A DNA stretch of 15,710 bases from JASEGV01 sp037443545 (GCA_037443545.1 JBBIOD010000042.1:1-15710), one strand, 5' to 3'. Numbered from the stretch's first letter, positions 8,182 to 15,710 are shown. Translations and numbers: made by a program. Notes: generated from the sequence alone by a model not told the origin.

Positions 8182-9548
8182 TAATATCTATTCCTGTTAT
8201 GTTTTAAAATTAGTTTTATTTTTTTTACGAAAGCATGGATACGAGTTTTTGCAAAAAAAATAATCGGAAATGGGAATAGTTTATTTTTGTAAATTACTCT
8301 TATTATTTTACACTCCCGCTTCAACAGAAAACCTAAAAATTTTAGGACAAGGAGTAAATGTATATAAAATATTTTGAATTGACCCATTCCGTCATTCAGG
8401 GTAATTACAATATTCCAGTTTGATTTGATATTTGATGTAAAATCTTTTTTATACGGTTCTTCACCTCGAAGTAAATCTACGCCAACTGCTTTTTCGGTTA
8501 CAGCATCTTGAATCATAGCGAGTAAAAGTACGAGACCGGGTCTTCGTTTCATTTCAGGAGCATTGTCGTCAATACCGGAGAGATAATCATAATATTCACC
8601 TTTATACTTAAATGCTAAACGTCCCGCAAGACATTTATTGCCAGTCATTGTGGTTTTACACCACAGCCAGCCTCGTGCAAAAAATAACTGCAGAACATTT
8701 TCAAAAAATTTTACATAACGTGGGTCGCCAAAAAAACCTGCATAACCTAAACGATTCCATCGATTTTGATGTAACCTTTTCATTTCGCTGAACGCAGAAT
8801 ATAAATCAGTTGTATTTTTTACCTCTTTGAGCGTGAATAACGATTTTTCCTCTACTTCTTTCCACGATTGTGTAAGTCTGCGACGAACGGAAGCCGAGCG
8901 ACTTTTTAAAAAATATTCTAGTGAAGTTGGAGTTTGAATATATGGACATTCGTCTCCTTCAAAGATTTTCCATTGAAGAGAGCTGTTTTGTAAAAGCGGG
9001 CGAAGAGTTCGATACGTATTACCCTCAGAATTTATATTACATAATACTATCTGATTAAATTGTCCCTTATTTTTTTCAAAGTATAAGAGAAGAGCTTCAG
9101 CCACATAATCTTCATATTCCGGCAGAGAAATTATATCTAAATAATCACTTGGGCCCTCGTCGAAGAATAAACCGAATGATATACCCACGGAAGTGTCGCC
9201 TCCCAAAAAATAGATTCGGCGATAATACTCAAAACCTAAAAAATATTTATACCTAACATATAATGGAGCTATTCCAACTAAAATTTCGTTGTGGTAGAAT
9301 AGCAGACAGTGTAAGTGGTCAAGTTTCTCGTCTTTGTAATTCTTCCACCACGACGATAGCCATTCGTATGTTTGATAGATTTTTGCATTCGAATGTTCAA
9401 TTAGATTGTCCCATTCGTTATATAGCGAATCAAACTCTTCTTCTGTTGTAACTACGCGAATCCTCAAATTTGTTGATTCAGGTTTATCAAAAACCGTTTG
9501 AGTTTCAGGAGATTGAACTATATCTATGGACGTCTGCGGGTTTTTCAT
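8181..9548 (-). CDS. CelD/FemAB-like GNAT acyltransferase, 'RGEE' type
   Basis: A 455-residue CelD/FemAB-like GNAT protein, the longest of the four here, with an N-terminal extension of about 28 residues before the domain. Seen: YQTYEWLSSWW (58-68), VGIAPLY (91-97), YYDYLSGID (319-327), RRPGLVLLLAMI (335-346) and VDLLRGEEPYKKDF (357-370), the full family signature. The C-terminal 60 residues are hydrophobic then strongly basic (LLLVLKFLGFLLKRECKI and a Lys/Arg-rich tail), suggesting membrane association. Its ATG overlaps the deacetylase stop by four bases (ATGA), so the two are translationally coupled. One inference is that the deacetylase frees an amine on a sugar and this protein acylates it. 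Neither substrate nor acyl donor can be read directly. Confidence 0.86.
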   Translation of the reverse strand: MKNPQTSIDIVQSPETQTVFDKPESTNLRIRVVTTEEEFDSLYNEWDNLIEHSNAKIYQTYEWLSSWWKNYKDEKLDHLHCLLFYHNEILVGIAPLYVRYKYFLGFEYYRRIYFLGGDTSVGISFGLFFDEGPSDYLDIISLPEYEDYVAEALLLYFEKNKGQFNQIVLCNINSEGNTYRTLRPLLQNSSLQWKIFEGDECPYIQTPTSLEYFLKSRSASVRRRLTQSWKEVEEKSLFTLKEVKNTTDLYSAFSEMKRLHQNRWNRLGYAGFFGDPRYVKFFENVLQLFFARGWLWCKTTMTGNKCLAGRLAFKYKGEYYDYLSGIDDNAPEMKRRPGLVLLLAMIQDAVTEKAVGVDLLRGEEPYKKDFTSNIKSNWNIVITLNDGMGQFKIFYIHLLLVLKFLGFLLKRECKIIRVIYKNKLFPFPIIFFAKTRIHAFVKKIKLILKHNRNRY

Positions 9549-10429
9549 TTACCAGTCTCATGTGTTTTAATATTTTGCATATAATTTTCGTTTTCCAAAA
9601 ACATAACCGAGGGCTGACTATTATTATTAAGTTTCTTTTTATATAACCACCATGCCCATTCAAGATATTGATATGGGCTTAATATACGAAGGGCAAATTG
9701 AATAGGAGTCAATTTGCCTGAAATATTTATTCGGCGTATTTCAAAAATATCTTTTCCCAAAACCGGTGGACCGGAATAGGTTCCACAACCTATCTTATAT
9801 CCAGCTTCTTTAACAAATTTTTTTAAAGTTACATCAACGCTTCCGAAAGGATAAGCGAATGACTTAACTTGTGCATTGAGGAAAATTTCTAATAGCATTC
9901 GTGAGCGTGATATTTCTTCCCACGCCTTTTCCATTGAAATATCTGTGAGATTACTATGTGTCAAGCCATGTGAGCCGATTTCGAAACCCGCATCGTGCAT
10001 TTCTAAAATTTGATAATCAGCCAGTAATGGGCATTGAATAATTCCGGAAGAAATATCCCAGCTATTTGTTCTAATTTTTCTATCCCCCAAAATAAACAAG
10101 ACTGCTCGCATCCCAAAATCTTTCAAAATAGGGAAAGCATATTTGTGAACATCGGCGAATCCATCGTCGAATGATAAAATTATTGGCTTCTTTGGTAAAT
10201 TTAATTCACCCTCTAAAAACAGGAGATAATCTTCGAAAGTAATCGTTACAAATCCCCAACGGTCAAGGAATTCCATCTGATTTCGGAACTCATCCACATG
10301 GACAGCAATATTTTTGTGCTTTTCACATATTATTTTATCGTTCGTAATTAAATGATACATTAATATCTTAATTTTATTAGGATTCCCTAAACCATTATGT
10401 TTATTTCCGTTATTTGATTTATTCTGCAT
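9545..10429 (-). CDS. NodB-type polysaccharide deacetylase, cytoplasmic
   Basis: A 294-residue NodB-homology deacetylase (carbohydrate esterase 4 type) that removes N- or O-acetyl groups from sugars using a divalent metal. Seen: the usual lead-in ILMYHLI and F-NQMEFLDRWGFVTITFEDYL. Motif 1 is SFDDG (86-90, base and metal Asp). Motif 2 is SHGLTH (153-158, two metal histidines). Motif 3 is YPFG (193-196), and an Arg follows in EIRRINI (about 230-236). I saw no clear LxLH motif near the end. No signal peptide or membrane segment is seen, so it likely acts in the cytoplasm on a precursor. An ATG at 10504 is possible but would overlap the previous gene by 59 bases. The ATG at 10429 has AAGGG six bases upstream and is preferred. 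It couples to the next GNAT through an ATGA overlap. Confidence 0.88.
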   Translation of the reverse strand: MQNKSNNGNKHNGLGNPNKIKILMYHLITNDKIICEKHKNIAVHVDEFRNQMEFLDRWGFVTITFEDYLLFLEGELNLPKKPIILSFDDGFADVHKYAFPILKDFGMRAVLFILGDRKIRTNSWDISSGIIQCPLLADYQILEMHDAGFEIGSHGLTHSNLTDISMEKAWEEISRSRMLLEIFLNAQVKSFAYPFGSVDVTLKKFVKEAGYKIGCGTYSGPPVLGKDIFEIRRINISGKLTPIQFALRILSPYQYLEWAWWLYKKKLNNNSQPSVMFLENENYMQNIKTHETGK

Positions 10430-10440
10430 TTGCTTCCCTT
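10430..10440 (-). promoter_or_regulatory. Ribosome binding site that fixes the deacetylase start
   Basis: On the minus strand AAGGG at 10440-10436 lies six bases before the ATG at 10429. It is one of the better Shine-Dalgarno matches in this operon and argues against the upstream in-frame ATG at 10504, which sits inside the acetyltransferase gene. Confidence 0.6.
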
Positions 10441-10445
10441 TGGTT

Positions 10446-10997
10446 TTAGTGTGAAGATATGATGCGGGCAGGCACACCAGCTGCAATTGAATTCTCAGGT
10501 ACATCCTTTGTTACGACTGCACCGGCGGCGATAATTGCACCTGAACCGATTGTAACCCCTTTTAGCACAATCACTCTGCAGCCAATCCATACGTTATCCA
10601 TTATAATTACAGGTTTTGTATCTACCTTAGTTTCACCCGGAAGCGGATGTAAATCTGAATCAATAATTACAACATCCCAAGCTATTTTGCAATCCTTTCC
10701 GATCTCTACTCGCTCTTTAGCAACAATAACAGTATTCCTATTCAGGTAGGTACCATTTCCAATTTTGATAAAAGCATTTTTACCAACTTCCAAACGAACG
10801 CCGGAATAAAATTGACAATTCTCGGCAAATATTTTTCCACCATCGCTTATTAATTTAGGAAATGGAAATCCTCCGCTGACAACTAAAATCTTTGCTTTAG
10901 TAAACTTACGTCTAAACCAAAATCCTTTTATATGTTCGATAATTGTATGCCGTCGCAAACGTAAACCTGTTCGCTTTATGTACTCAAAAATTTTCAT
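10446..10997 (-). CDS. Hexapeptide-repeat O-acetyltransferase (left-handed beta helix)
   Basis: A 183-residue acyltransferase of the maltose/galactoside O-acetyltransferase-like group. From about residue 55 to 170 the sequence follows the hexapeptide repeat pattern (VRLEVG, AFIKIG, RVEIGK, VWIGCR, VTIGSG and so on), which folds into a left-handed beta helix and normally assembles as a trimer. DSDLHPL (113-119) holds the likely catalytic histidine, H117. WIGCRVIVLKGVTIGSGAIIAAGAVV and VPARII near the end are the classic acetyl-CoA-binding section. The N-terminal 35 residues are basic. Its start directly abuts the preceding GT4 stop (TAA then ATG, no gap). It probably O-acetylates a sugar of the repeat unit with acetyl-CoA. 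The acceptor is unknown. Confidence 0.88.
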   Translation of the reverse strand: MKIFEYIKRTGLRLRRHTIIEHIKGFWFRRKFTKAKILVVSGGFPFPKLISDGGKIFAENCQFYSGVRLEVGKNAFIKIGNGTYLNRNTVIVAKERVEIGKDCKIAWDVVIIDSDLHPLPGETKVDTKPVIIMDNVWIGCRVIVLKGVTIGSGAIIAAGAVVTKDVPENSIAAGVPARIISSH

Positions 10998-12197
10998 TTA
11001 GCGATTATTATGTTGTTCATGAATTAATTTGTACACACCGTCTAATTTCTCACCAATTACATTCCAATCGTATTGCTTTTTAACGAGTTCAAAACCGTTA
11101 TCCGTTAACCTTTTAGATCGAGATGGCTCTTTTAATAGTTTAATTACAGCCTCTGCAAAATCTTTTGGTTTATCTGCGATAATTGCTGTTTCGTCATTTC
11201 TTACATCAATGCCTTCGCAGCCAATACTTGTTGTTACGATTGGCTTTTTCATTGATAATGCTTCTAATACTTTTAATCTTGTTCCGCTTCCCATCCGTAG
11301 GGGCACAATATAAACACTCGATTTCCAAACGTAAGGTCTGATGTCATCAGTGTAACCTGTAATGATTATATTTTTAGATGCGCGGCGAAGTAATTTTTTA
11401 GGTGGCTTATTCCCGACGATGTACAGTTTTGTAGAGGGAATTGAGTTAGTGATAAGCGGAAAAATGTTATCAAGAAAGTATAAAATTCCATCGCAGTTGG
11501 GTATGTATGACATAGCGCCTGTAAAAACCAATGAGTATGGTTCGAGTTTTTCGGTAGAAGGTATAAAGTATTCAGTATCCACACCGTTAGGTATAATATA
11601 TTTTGGAATCCCTGGTACATCATTATCTAATGTAGTTTTATCGTTATTTGAAGTTACTAACAATGCATCTTGGCGTCGGCAAGCCGAAATTTCTTCCCGA
11701 TAAATTTTTTGGAATTCTTTTTTATAAAAAACCTTCCTAATCGGTGAAGCCGCATGTTGCCATTGATATTTGAATATCGAGTATTCTACATTATGCGCAT
11801 CCATAATCTTTATTGCATCTGATTTTATATCGTATGAAGCCATATGTGGAAATTCGGTTTGCACAATGTCGAAATTGTTGCCAGCCACAATTTCATCGAT
11901 TTTGTTTTGCAGCTCTTGATGATACGTTCTTAAAAACGAAAAACTGTTATCGGTAAATAAAGAGAAAAGTTGATAAAAACGTTTTAGAGTTCTTGAATCA
12001 GAACCGTTTAATACGTGTATGTCTTTTAAGTTGGAATTGAAATGAGAACGAATCTTAAACTCAGTTGTCGAATCACCAAAAGTAATAATCGTAACTTCAT
12101 GATGTTTGGTCATCTGATGGACTAGGTTGTACACACGAAGAGCACCGCCAAAAGTTGGAGGAATCGGAGAATAAGGCATTATGTGGAGTAACTTCAT
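10998..12197 (-). CDS. Family 4 glycosyltransferase (Stp1-like GT-B)
   Basis: A 399-residue GT4 glycosyltransferase. The N-terminal acceptor domain begins MKLLHIMPYSPIPPTFGGALRV with the glycine-rich turn of GT-B enzymes. DAHNVEY (133-139) and IPNGVDTEYF (202-211) are family landmarks, as is VFTGAMSYIPN (224-234). The donor site contains PLRMGSGTRLKVLEALSMKKPIV (about 299-321), with the conserved Glu in KVLEA. This profile resembles the sugar transferases of the PEP-CTERM/exosortase-associated group (Stp1-like), although that subgroup assignment is by eye. It is coupled to the flippase gene by a four-base ATGA overlap and to the acetyltransferase with no gap. It likely adds an internal sugar of the repeat unit at the inner face of the membrane. 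Confidence 0.88.
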   Translation of the reverse strand: MKLLHIMPYSPIPPTFGGALRVYNLVHQMTKHHEVTIITFGDSTTEFKIRSHFNSNLKDIHVLNGSDSRTLKRFYQLFSLFTDNSFSFLRTYHQELQNKIDEIVAGNNFDIVQTEFPHMASYDIKSDAIKIMDAHNVEYSIFKYQWQHAASPIRKVFYKKEFQKIYREEISACRRQDALLVTSNNDKTTLDNDVPGIPKYIIPNGVDTEYFIPSTEKLEPYSLVFTGAMSYIPNCDGILYFLDNIFPLITNSIPSTKLYIVGNKPPKKLLRRASKNIIITGYTDDIRPYVWKSSVYIVPLRMGSGTRLKVLEALSMKKPIVTTSIGCEGIDVRNDETAIIADKPKDFAEAVIKLLKEPSRSKRLTDNGFELVKKQYDWNVIGEKLDGVYKLIHEQHNNR

Positions 12198-13690
12198 TCT
12201 TCTTTTTCTTTCGAAGGGATAATTATATTTTTTAAGTTTTTAATTGTAATATATTCTCGAAAAAATCCGAGTTCATCACGATCCAGAATTCTGATAAAAA
12301 GTACGATAACTACATAGCTTAGAATACCTAATATGGCTTCTATAACCCAAGGTATTGGAGAGAATGAAAGGACTTTCAATGCACCGAACATAAACAAACC
12401 GCCTGTGAGTGCCTTAATGATCACACTCGGCCGCGCAATAGCTAATGTTGTCTTTGGAATTAAATATAATGCCGAGAGCAGAACAAAAAATTCTGTGATT
12501 ATTGTTGCAATAGCAGCCCCTATACCACCATTCCCATAGTTCACTTGCGTGTATGGGATCATAAAATAATTTAATCCGACGTTTACAAAGACAGCGATGA
12601 GCGCCACGATCGACCATTGACGTAATTTATCCGATGCTAATATCGCAGTTCCCAATATCATATCAATATATACCAAGAGAATTCCGACTGAAAAGATTTT
12701 TAGAATTAAGACCGTCGGAGTAAACCCGGCCAAACCATAAAAAAGATTAATAATTTCGTGAGCGAAAAAAAATAAACTTATGCTAACTGGTATTCCGGCG
12801 ATAATAATAAAATCAAGACTTTTGCTTGTCGTTAGTGATAAACTTTCTTTATCTTTCCAAATGCGAGATAAAATAGGGAAAACGGCTACGCTGAAAATAC
12901 TTGGAATGAACATCAATATGTCGAAGAACCTATAAGCTGCACCATACCAACCAACAATTGATTCTGAAGTCATAAACGAAAGCATTATAGCATCAACACG
13001 GTAGTATATCATTCCAAAAATCGCCCACAGGAAGAAGGGAATGCCCTTTCTAACAAGCTTTAAAGATTCTTTGAATTGAAATCGGGGTAAATCCGAAATA
13101 ATTTTTTTGGCGAACCTTGCATGGATTCCAAAATTGATAAAAGACCCGATGACCATAATCGTACCGATAATTAACACACCTGCACCCATCAGTAATGCCG
13201 TTATTGCGAAGAATGTTATAAAAACCTGTTCGACTATTCCAGCGATCGAAGGATATCTCATTTGCTCAAATCCTTGATAGCAGCTCCATAATACTTTTCG
13301 GGTGCCTTCCCATATCATGCTAATTCCATACATTACGATAAGAATCTGCAGTACAGTTGGATAACCGGATATGAAAGTGAATATAACAAGTCCTAGAAAA
13401 GAGAAAGCCCAAAAAATTATTCGGATACCGATTGCATTCACTGCAATAGAACCAACGGATTCTCGTGATCTGGAAACTTCTTTTGTTATTGAGTAGCGGC
13501 CTCCAAAATCAATAATCAACATAAATATCGCAAAAATTGAATTTGCAAGATAGAGTCTTCCATAATCTACACTCCCTAAATACCGTGGCAGGAAAAGCAT
13601 GAGCAGGAAACTCATCGTCCAAGTAACAACTTGAGATCCCATTAAAACGGCTGTATTTTTAACTATTGATTTTGCAATTTCTTTGTTCAA
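12194..13690 (-). CDS. wzx: Wzx-type lipid-linked oligosaccharide flippase
   Basis: A 498-residue polytopic membrane protein of the MOP/polysaccharide transporter superfamily, with about 12-14 hydrophobic segments spread over its length. Family-like features: the opening IVKNTAVLMGSQVVTWTMSFLLMLFLPRYLG, then DYGRLYLANSIFAIFMLIIDFGG, the central WYGAAYRFFDILMFIPSIFSVAVFPILSR and a charged C-terminal tail (PSKEKEE). It would move the completed undecaprenyl-linked repeat across the inner membrane. The start is an unusual TTG at 13690. It overlaps the previous stop as TTGA and has AAGGA six bases upstream, and the first ATG downstream would cut into the first membrane helix, so TTG is well supported. 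Its neighbours (WecG-type transferase upstream, GT4 downstream) fit a Wzx/Wzy pathway. Confidence 0.92.
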   Translation of the reverse strand: MNKEIAKSIVKNTAVLMGSQVVTWTMSFLLMLFLPRYLGSVDYGRLYLANSIFAIFMLIIDFGGRYSITKEVSRSRESVGSIAVNAIGIRIIFWAFSFLGLVIFTFISGYPTVLQILIVMYGISMIWEGTRKVLWSCYQGFEQMRYPSIAGIVEQVFITFFAITALLMGAGVLIIGTIMVIGSFINFGIHARFAKKIISDLPRFQFKESLKLVRKGIPFFLWAIFGMIYYRVDAIMLSFMTSESIVGWYGAAYRFFDILMFIPSIFSVAVFPILSRIWKDKESLSLTTSKSLDFIIIAGIPVSISLFFFAHEIINLFYGLAGFTPTVLILKIFSVGILLVYIDMILGTAILASDKLRQWSIVALIAVFVNVGLNYFMIPYTQVNYGNGGIGAAIATIITEFFVLLSALYLIPKTTLAIARPSVIIKALTGGLFMFGALKVLSFSPIPWVIEAILGILSYVVIVLFIRILDRDELGFFREYITIKNLKNIIIPSKEKEE

Positions 13691-14481
13691 GTACTTTCCT
13701 TATTTAAGTTTTTGAATGATACAAGAGAATTAAAAATTAAAAAAGAAAATTTTGGTAAAGCCAACATTCGTTTCCAACGACGAGGCTCTTTCATTAGTCT
13801 ATAAAGCCATTCACAACTTATTTTTTGAACCCAAAGCGGAGCTCGGCGGGCGATCCCCGCTATGAAATCGAAAGTACCACCTACACCAATCGCGACCGGA
13901 ACGCCAAGTTTCTCTAAATTTCGTGCAATCCACAAGTCTTGCTTGGGTGCACCAAAGGCCACTAAAAGTATTTCAGGTTTCGCAGCTTTAATCATTTCGC
14001 AAATCTCGTCTTCTTCTTGTATGTTAGGTGAACCTGAATAAGTTCCGGCGATTTGCAATTCTGGATATAATATCTGTAATTTTGTGGCCGCTATCTGGGC
14101 AACACCAGGAGCCGCTCCCAAAAAAAAGATACGCCATCCGTTTCTGGCGGCTTGGTAAGCAAGCATTTGTACAGTATCGACTCCTGTAACACGTTCATTC
14201 AGTGGTTGAGATGTAAATTTTGAGGCAAGCACGATTCCGATTCCATCGGGCAGCGAAAGCGCCGCCTCATTTAACACTTTACGGAATTCAATATTTTTTT
14301 GAGCTTCCATAACAAATTCAGGATTAACGGTAACAATTTGATGGCACTTTTTGCTTAGTATCATTTTATCGATTATCTCAAGAACATTCGACATTTTTAC
14401 GTTATCGATTCTGACTTTAAGAATATTTATTGAATCAATTTTTAGTTTACTAAAAACATCCTCTTTGATCACTTTATGCAT
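13687..14481 (-). CDS. WecG/TagA/CpsF family glycosyltransferase (GT26)
   Basis: A 264-residue GT26 enzyme from the ATG at 14481. Seen: QIVTVNPEFVMEA (48-60), LPDGIGIVLAS (77-87, with the Asp described as catalytic base in TagA), ERVTGVD (96-102), FFLGAAPGVA (119-128), VAFGAPKQDLW (174-184), IGVGGTFDFIAG (198-209) and an Arg-rich end, EWLYRLMKEPRRWKR (224-238), that in relatives covers the active site. The family adds the second sugar (for example ManNAc, ManNAcA or glucose) to a polyprenyl-diphosphate-linked first sugar at the membrane. Here it probably extends the repeat unit soon after initiation. A TTG at 14526 would lengthen it by 15 residues but overlaps the upstream gene by 53 bases. 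The ATG at 14481 has AAAGG five bases upstream and overlaps by only 8. It couples to the flippase through TTGA. Confidence 0.92.
   Translation of the reverse strand: MHKVIKEDVFSKLKIDSINILKVRIDNVKMSNVLEIIDKMILSKKCHQIVTVNPEFVMEAQKNIEFRKVLNEAALSLPDGIGIVLASKFTSQPLNERVTGVDTVQMLAYQAARNGWRIFFLGAAPGVAQIAATKLQILYPELQIAGTYSGSPNIQEEDEICEMIKAAKPEILLVAFGAPKQDLWIARNLEKLGVPVAIGVGGTFDFIAGIARRAPLWVQKISCEWLYRLMKEPRRWKRMLALPKFSFLIFNSLVSFKNLNKEST
13691..13701 (-). promoter_or_regulatory. Ribosome binding site for the TTG start of the flippase
   Basis: AAGGA at 13701-13697 on the minus strand, six bases before TTG at 13690, lies within the last codons of the upstream glycosyltransferase. It supports the non-ATG start and suggests coupled translation. 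Confidence 0.6.
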
Positions 14482-15670
14482 CGATACCTTTTCCAACGTT
14501 TTGAATATCTTGATCAAGGTTTTCAAGTGTAGGAAGCAAACCCATTAATGTACCAAGATAAACCATATTTCGTGAATAAGTTAATTGTAAATCATAAAAT
14601 GAAACAACAATTTGACCGATAATAGCCAATATTGCCACTGAACAGATCGTTTTTAGGTATGGATCCTTTAATCGTTCGAAAAGACTTCCGGCTTTGAATA
14701 TAAAAGAATTGAAAAAAGCAAAGAACAAGAAAAAACCTATAGCCCCCGATTTCACTATTATCCAGTAAATTTCATTATGCGGGATATAATCACGTAAGGG
14801 AAAATGTATGGCAGAAAGCTGAATTGGCTGTTCGTATTTTTTACCAAACCCGATTCCCAGGACCGGAGATTTTTTTACTGTTTGGGCTAAATTGTAGTTT
14901 TCTATTTCGCGATACAGATTTGAGTAATACCTTTCGCCTGCGTTTTCGCGATCTGACGCAAATGAAGATCTTACAAGCTGGGCAGGAAGAGCTAAACCAC
15001 TTTGACTATTCCAAAAAATTATTAAGTATAAAATCATAATAAAAAATAGTGGACTCATAAACTTTAATAATTTTTGTCTATAGTTAGTGGAAATTAGAAT
15101 AAAAAAAACAACGAACACGACAGCAAGTGCAGCATAAGTTGCTCTGCGTTGGGCTAAAATAAAAACTATAGACATTGGTAATATGAGCCATCCAAGTATA
15201 ATGCGTTGTTTATGTTTGGAATTAAACAGGAAAAAACCAGCCAGTAACACAAAAAGTGAAATAAAAAATAGAGGGTCTTCGCTACTAGTAAGCTGAGTTC
15301 TACCATCAAAATTAAATCCCAATCGAAAGAATCGGATTATTCCTTGTAGAACTTTAAAAGAAAGACTTGCGATAATTACCCATATCAATTGTTCGAGTTG
15401 AGTTCTCGTTTTAATAATTTGAGGGACGAAGAAATAAAGGATACCTAAATAAAACAGAGCTCTTAATTCCCAGAGGGCGGGTAAAAAATCCCCGCCTCTC
15501 GAGAATCCATAAATAGCAGAAAAAATTAACCACGAAAAGAAAATCAGCGCCCCAAACCATAAGGGTACGCGTTGTAGCTTCTCATCCTTTTTTAAAATTA
15601 TGCGGAATAGCCAAAAAATGAATATGAAAAATAAGTGTAATTCAAGCAGATTAATTACAGCAAAATCCAT
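14474..15670 (-). CDS. O-antigen ligase/Wzy polymerase-like membrane protein (start uncertain)
   Basis: A polytopic membrane protein with about 10-11 hydrophobic segments, 398 residues from the ATG at 15670. Landmarks of the O-antigen ligase/polymerase (Wzy_C-type) family: LAQRRATYAALAVV (about 172-185), the loop with a conserved Arg (ENAGERYYSNLY), PVLGIGFGKKYE (269-280) and DYIPHNEIYWIIVKSGAIGFFLFF (about 294-317). The PHNE-W plus G-x-x-G segment is the most diagnostic. It acts in the inner membrane, facing the periplasm, joining or transferring lipid-linked glycan; polymerase and ligase cannot be told apart. The reading frame stays open to 15710 with no stop or ribosome binding site before the ATG. 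Family members usually have one or two more N-terminal helices, so the true start may lie beyond the window. The last 40 bases are about 90 percent AT, however, which would also fit an intergenic region. Confidence 0.85.
   Translation of the reverse strand: MDFAVINLLELHLFFIFIFWLFRIILKKDEKLQRVPLWFGALIFFSWLIFSAIYGFSRGGDFLPALWELRALFYLGILYFFVPQIIKTRTQLEQLIWVIIASLSFKVLQGIIRFFRLGFNFDGRTQLTSSEDPLFFISLFVLLAGFFLFNSKHKQRIILGWLILPMSIVFILAQRRATYAALAVVFVVFFILISTNYRQKLLKFMSPLFFIMILYLIIFWNSQSGLALPAQLVRSSFASDRENAGERYYSNLYREIENYNLAQTVKKSPVLGIGFGKKYEQPIQLSAIHFPLRDYIPHNEIYWIIVKSGAIGFFLFFAFFNSFIFKAGSLFERLKDPYLKTICSVAILAIIGQIVVSFYDLQLTYSRNMVYLGTLMGLLPTLENLDQDIQNVGKGIDA
14482..14491 (-). promoter_or_regulatory. 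Ribosome binding site that fixes the GT26 start
   Basis: AAAGG at 14491-14487 on the minus strand lies five bases before ATG at 14481. It favours this start over the in-frame TTG at 14526, which has no comparable signal. Confidence 0.55.
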
Positions 15671-15710
15671 TTTTGAGAAAAACTTAAAATATTTTAGATT
15701 TTGAAAATAT

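Noticed and set aside
10430..10504. ATG at 10504 as start of the deacetylase, which would give a short hydrophobic N-terminus.
   Set aside because: It overlaps the acetyltransferase by 59 bases and the extra residues mirror its coding sequence. The ATG at 10429 has a good ribosome binding site.
11362..11703. A plus-strand open frame of 113 codons opposite the GT4 gene, and similar plus-strand frames at 10459-10749 and 11029-11313.
   Set aside because: They lie wholly antisense to well-supported genes, have no family features, and look like shadows of the codon pattern on the other strand.

Overview
This is an AT-rich window with every recognisable gene on the minus strand. Transcription runs from position 15710 towards 1. 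Fifteen coding regions are packed with overlaps or with gaps of at most about 26 bases, so the whole window reads as one long polysaccharide-biosynthesis operon, cut at its downstream end by the window edge and possibly at its upstream end too. No stretch over 300 bases lacks a gene. I saw no tRNA, rRNA, CRISPR array, insertion sequence, intrinsic terminator or convincing promoter. AT-rich coding, mostly weak ribosome binding sites and the protein families suggest a Gram-negative bacterium, perhaps of the Bacteroidetes/Chlorobi/Ignavibacteria (FCB) sphere. That placement is a guess from style, not a proof.

In transcription order, the first block (15710-10998) is assembly machinery. It holds a multi-membrane-span O-antigen ligase/polymerase-like protein, a WecG/TagA/CpsF glycosyltransferase, a Wzx-type flippase and a GT4 glycosyltransferase. 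The second block (10997-7117) is sugar modification: a hexapeptide-repeat acetyltransferase, a cytoplasmic NodB-type polysaccharide deacetylase, a CelD/FemAB-like GNAT protein and a second GT4 glycosyltransferase.

The third block (7115-316) is the unusual part. It holds a truncated, motif-degenerate AMP-forming ligase-like protein, an ATP-grasp ligase, a GNAT protein, a spermidine-synthase-fold protein and two more GNAT proteins. The N-terminal part of a family 2 glycosyltransferase (289-1) follows.

The likely joint product is a lipid-linked oligosaccharide that is built in the cytoplasm, flipped by Wzx and polymerised or ligated outside. Four CelD/FemAB-like GNAT proteins of two motif types sit with a deacetylase that could expose amines and two activating-enzyme folds. 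This suggests the glycan is decorated with acyl, aminoacyl or other amide-linked groups. Deacetylase, FemAB-like protein, AMP ligase and GT4 together resemble the exosortase/PEP-CTERM-associated exopolysaccharide loci, but neither exosortase nor acyl carrier protein lies inside this window. The decoration chemistry is inference and is the main item worth testing.
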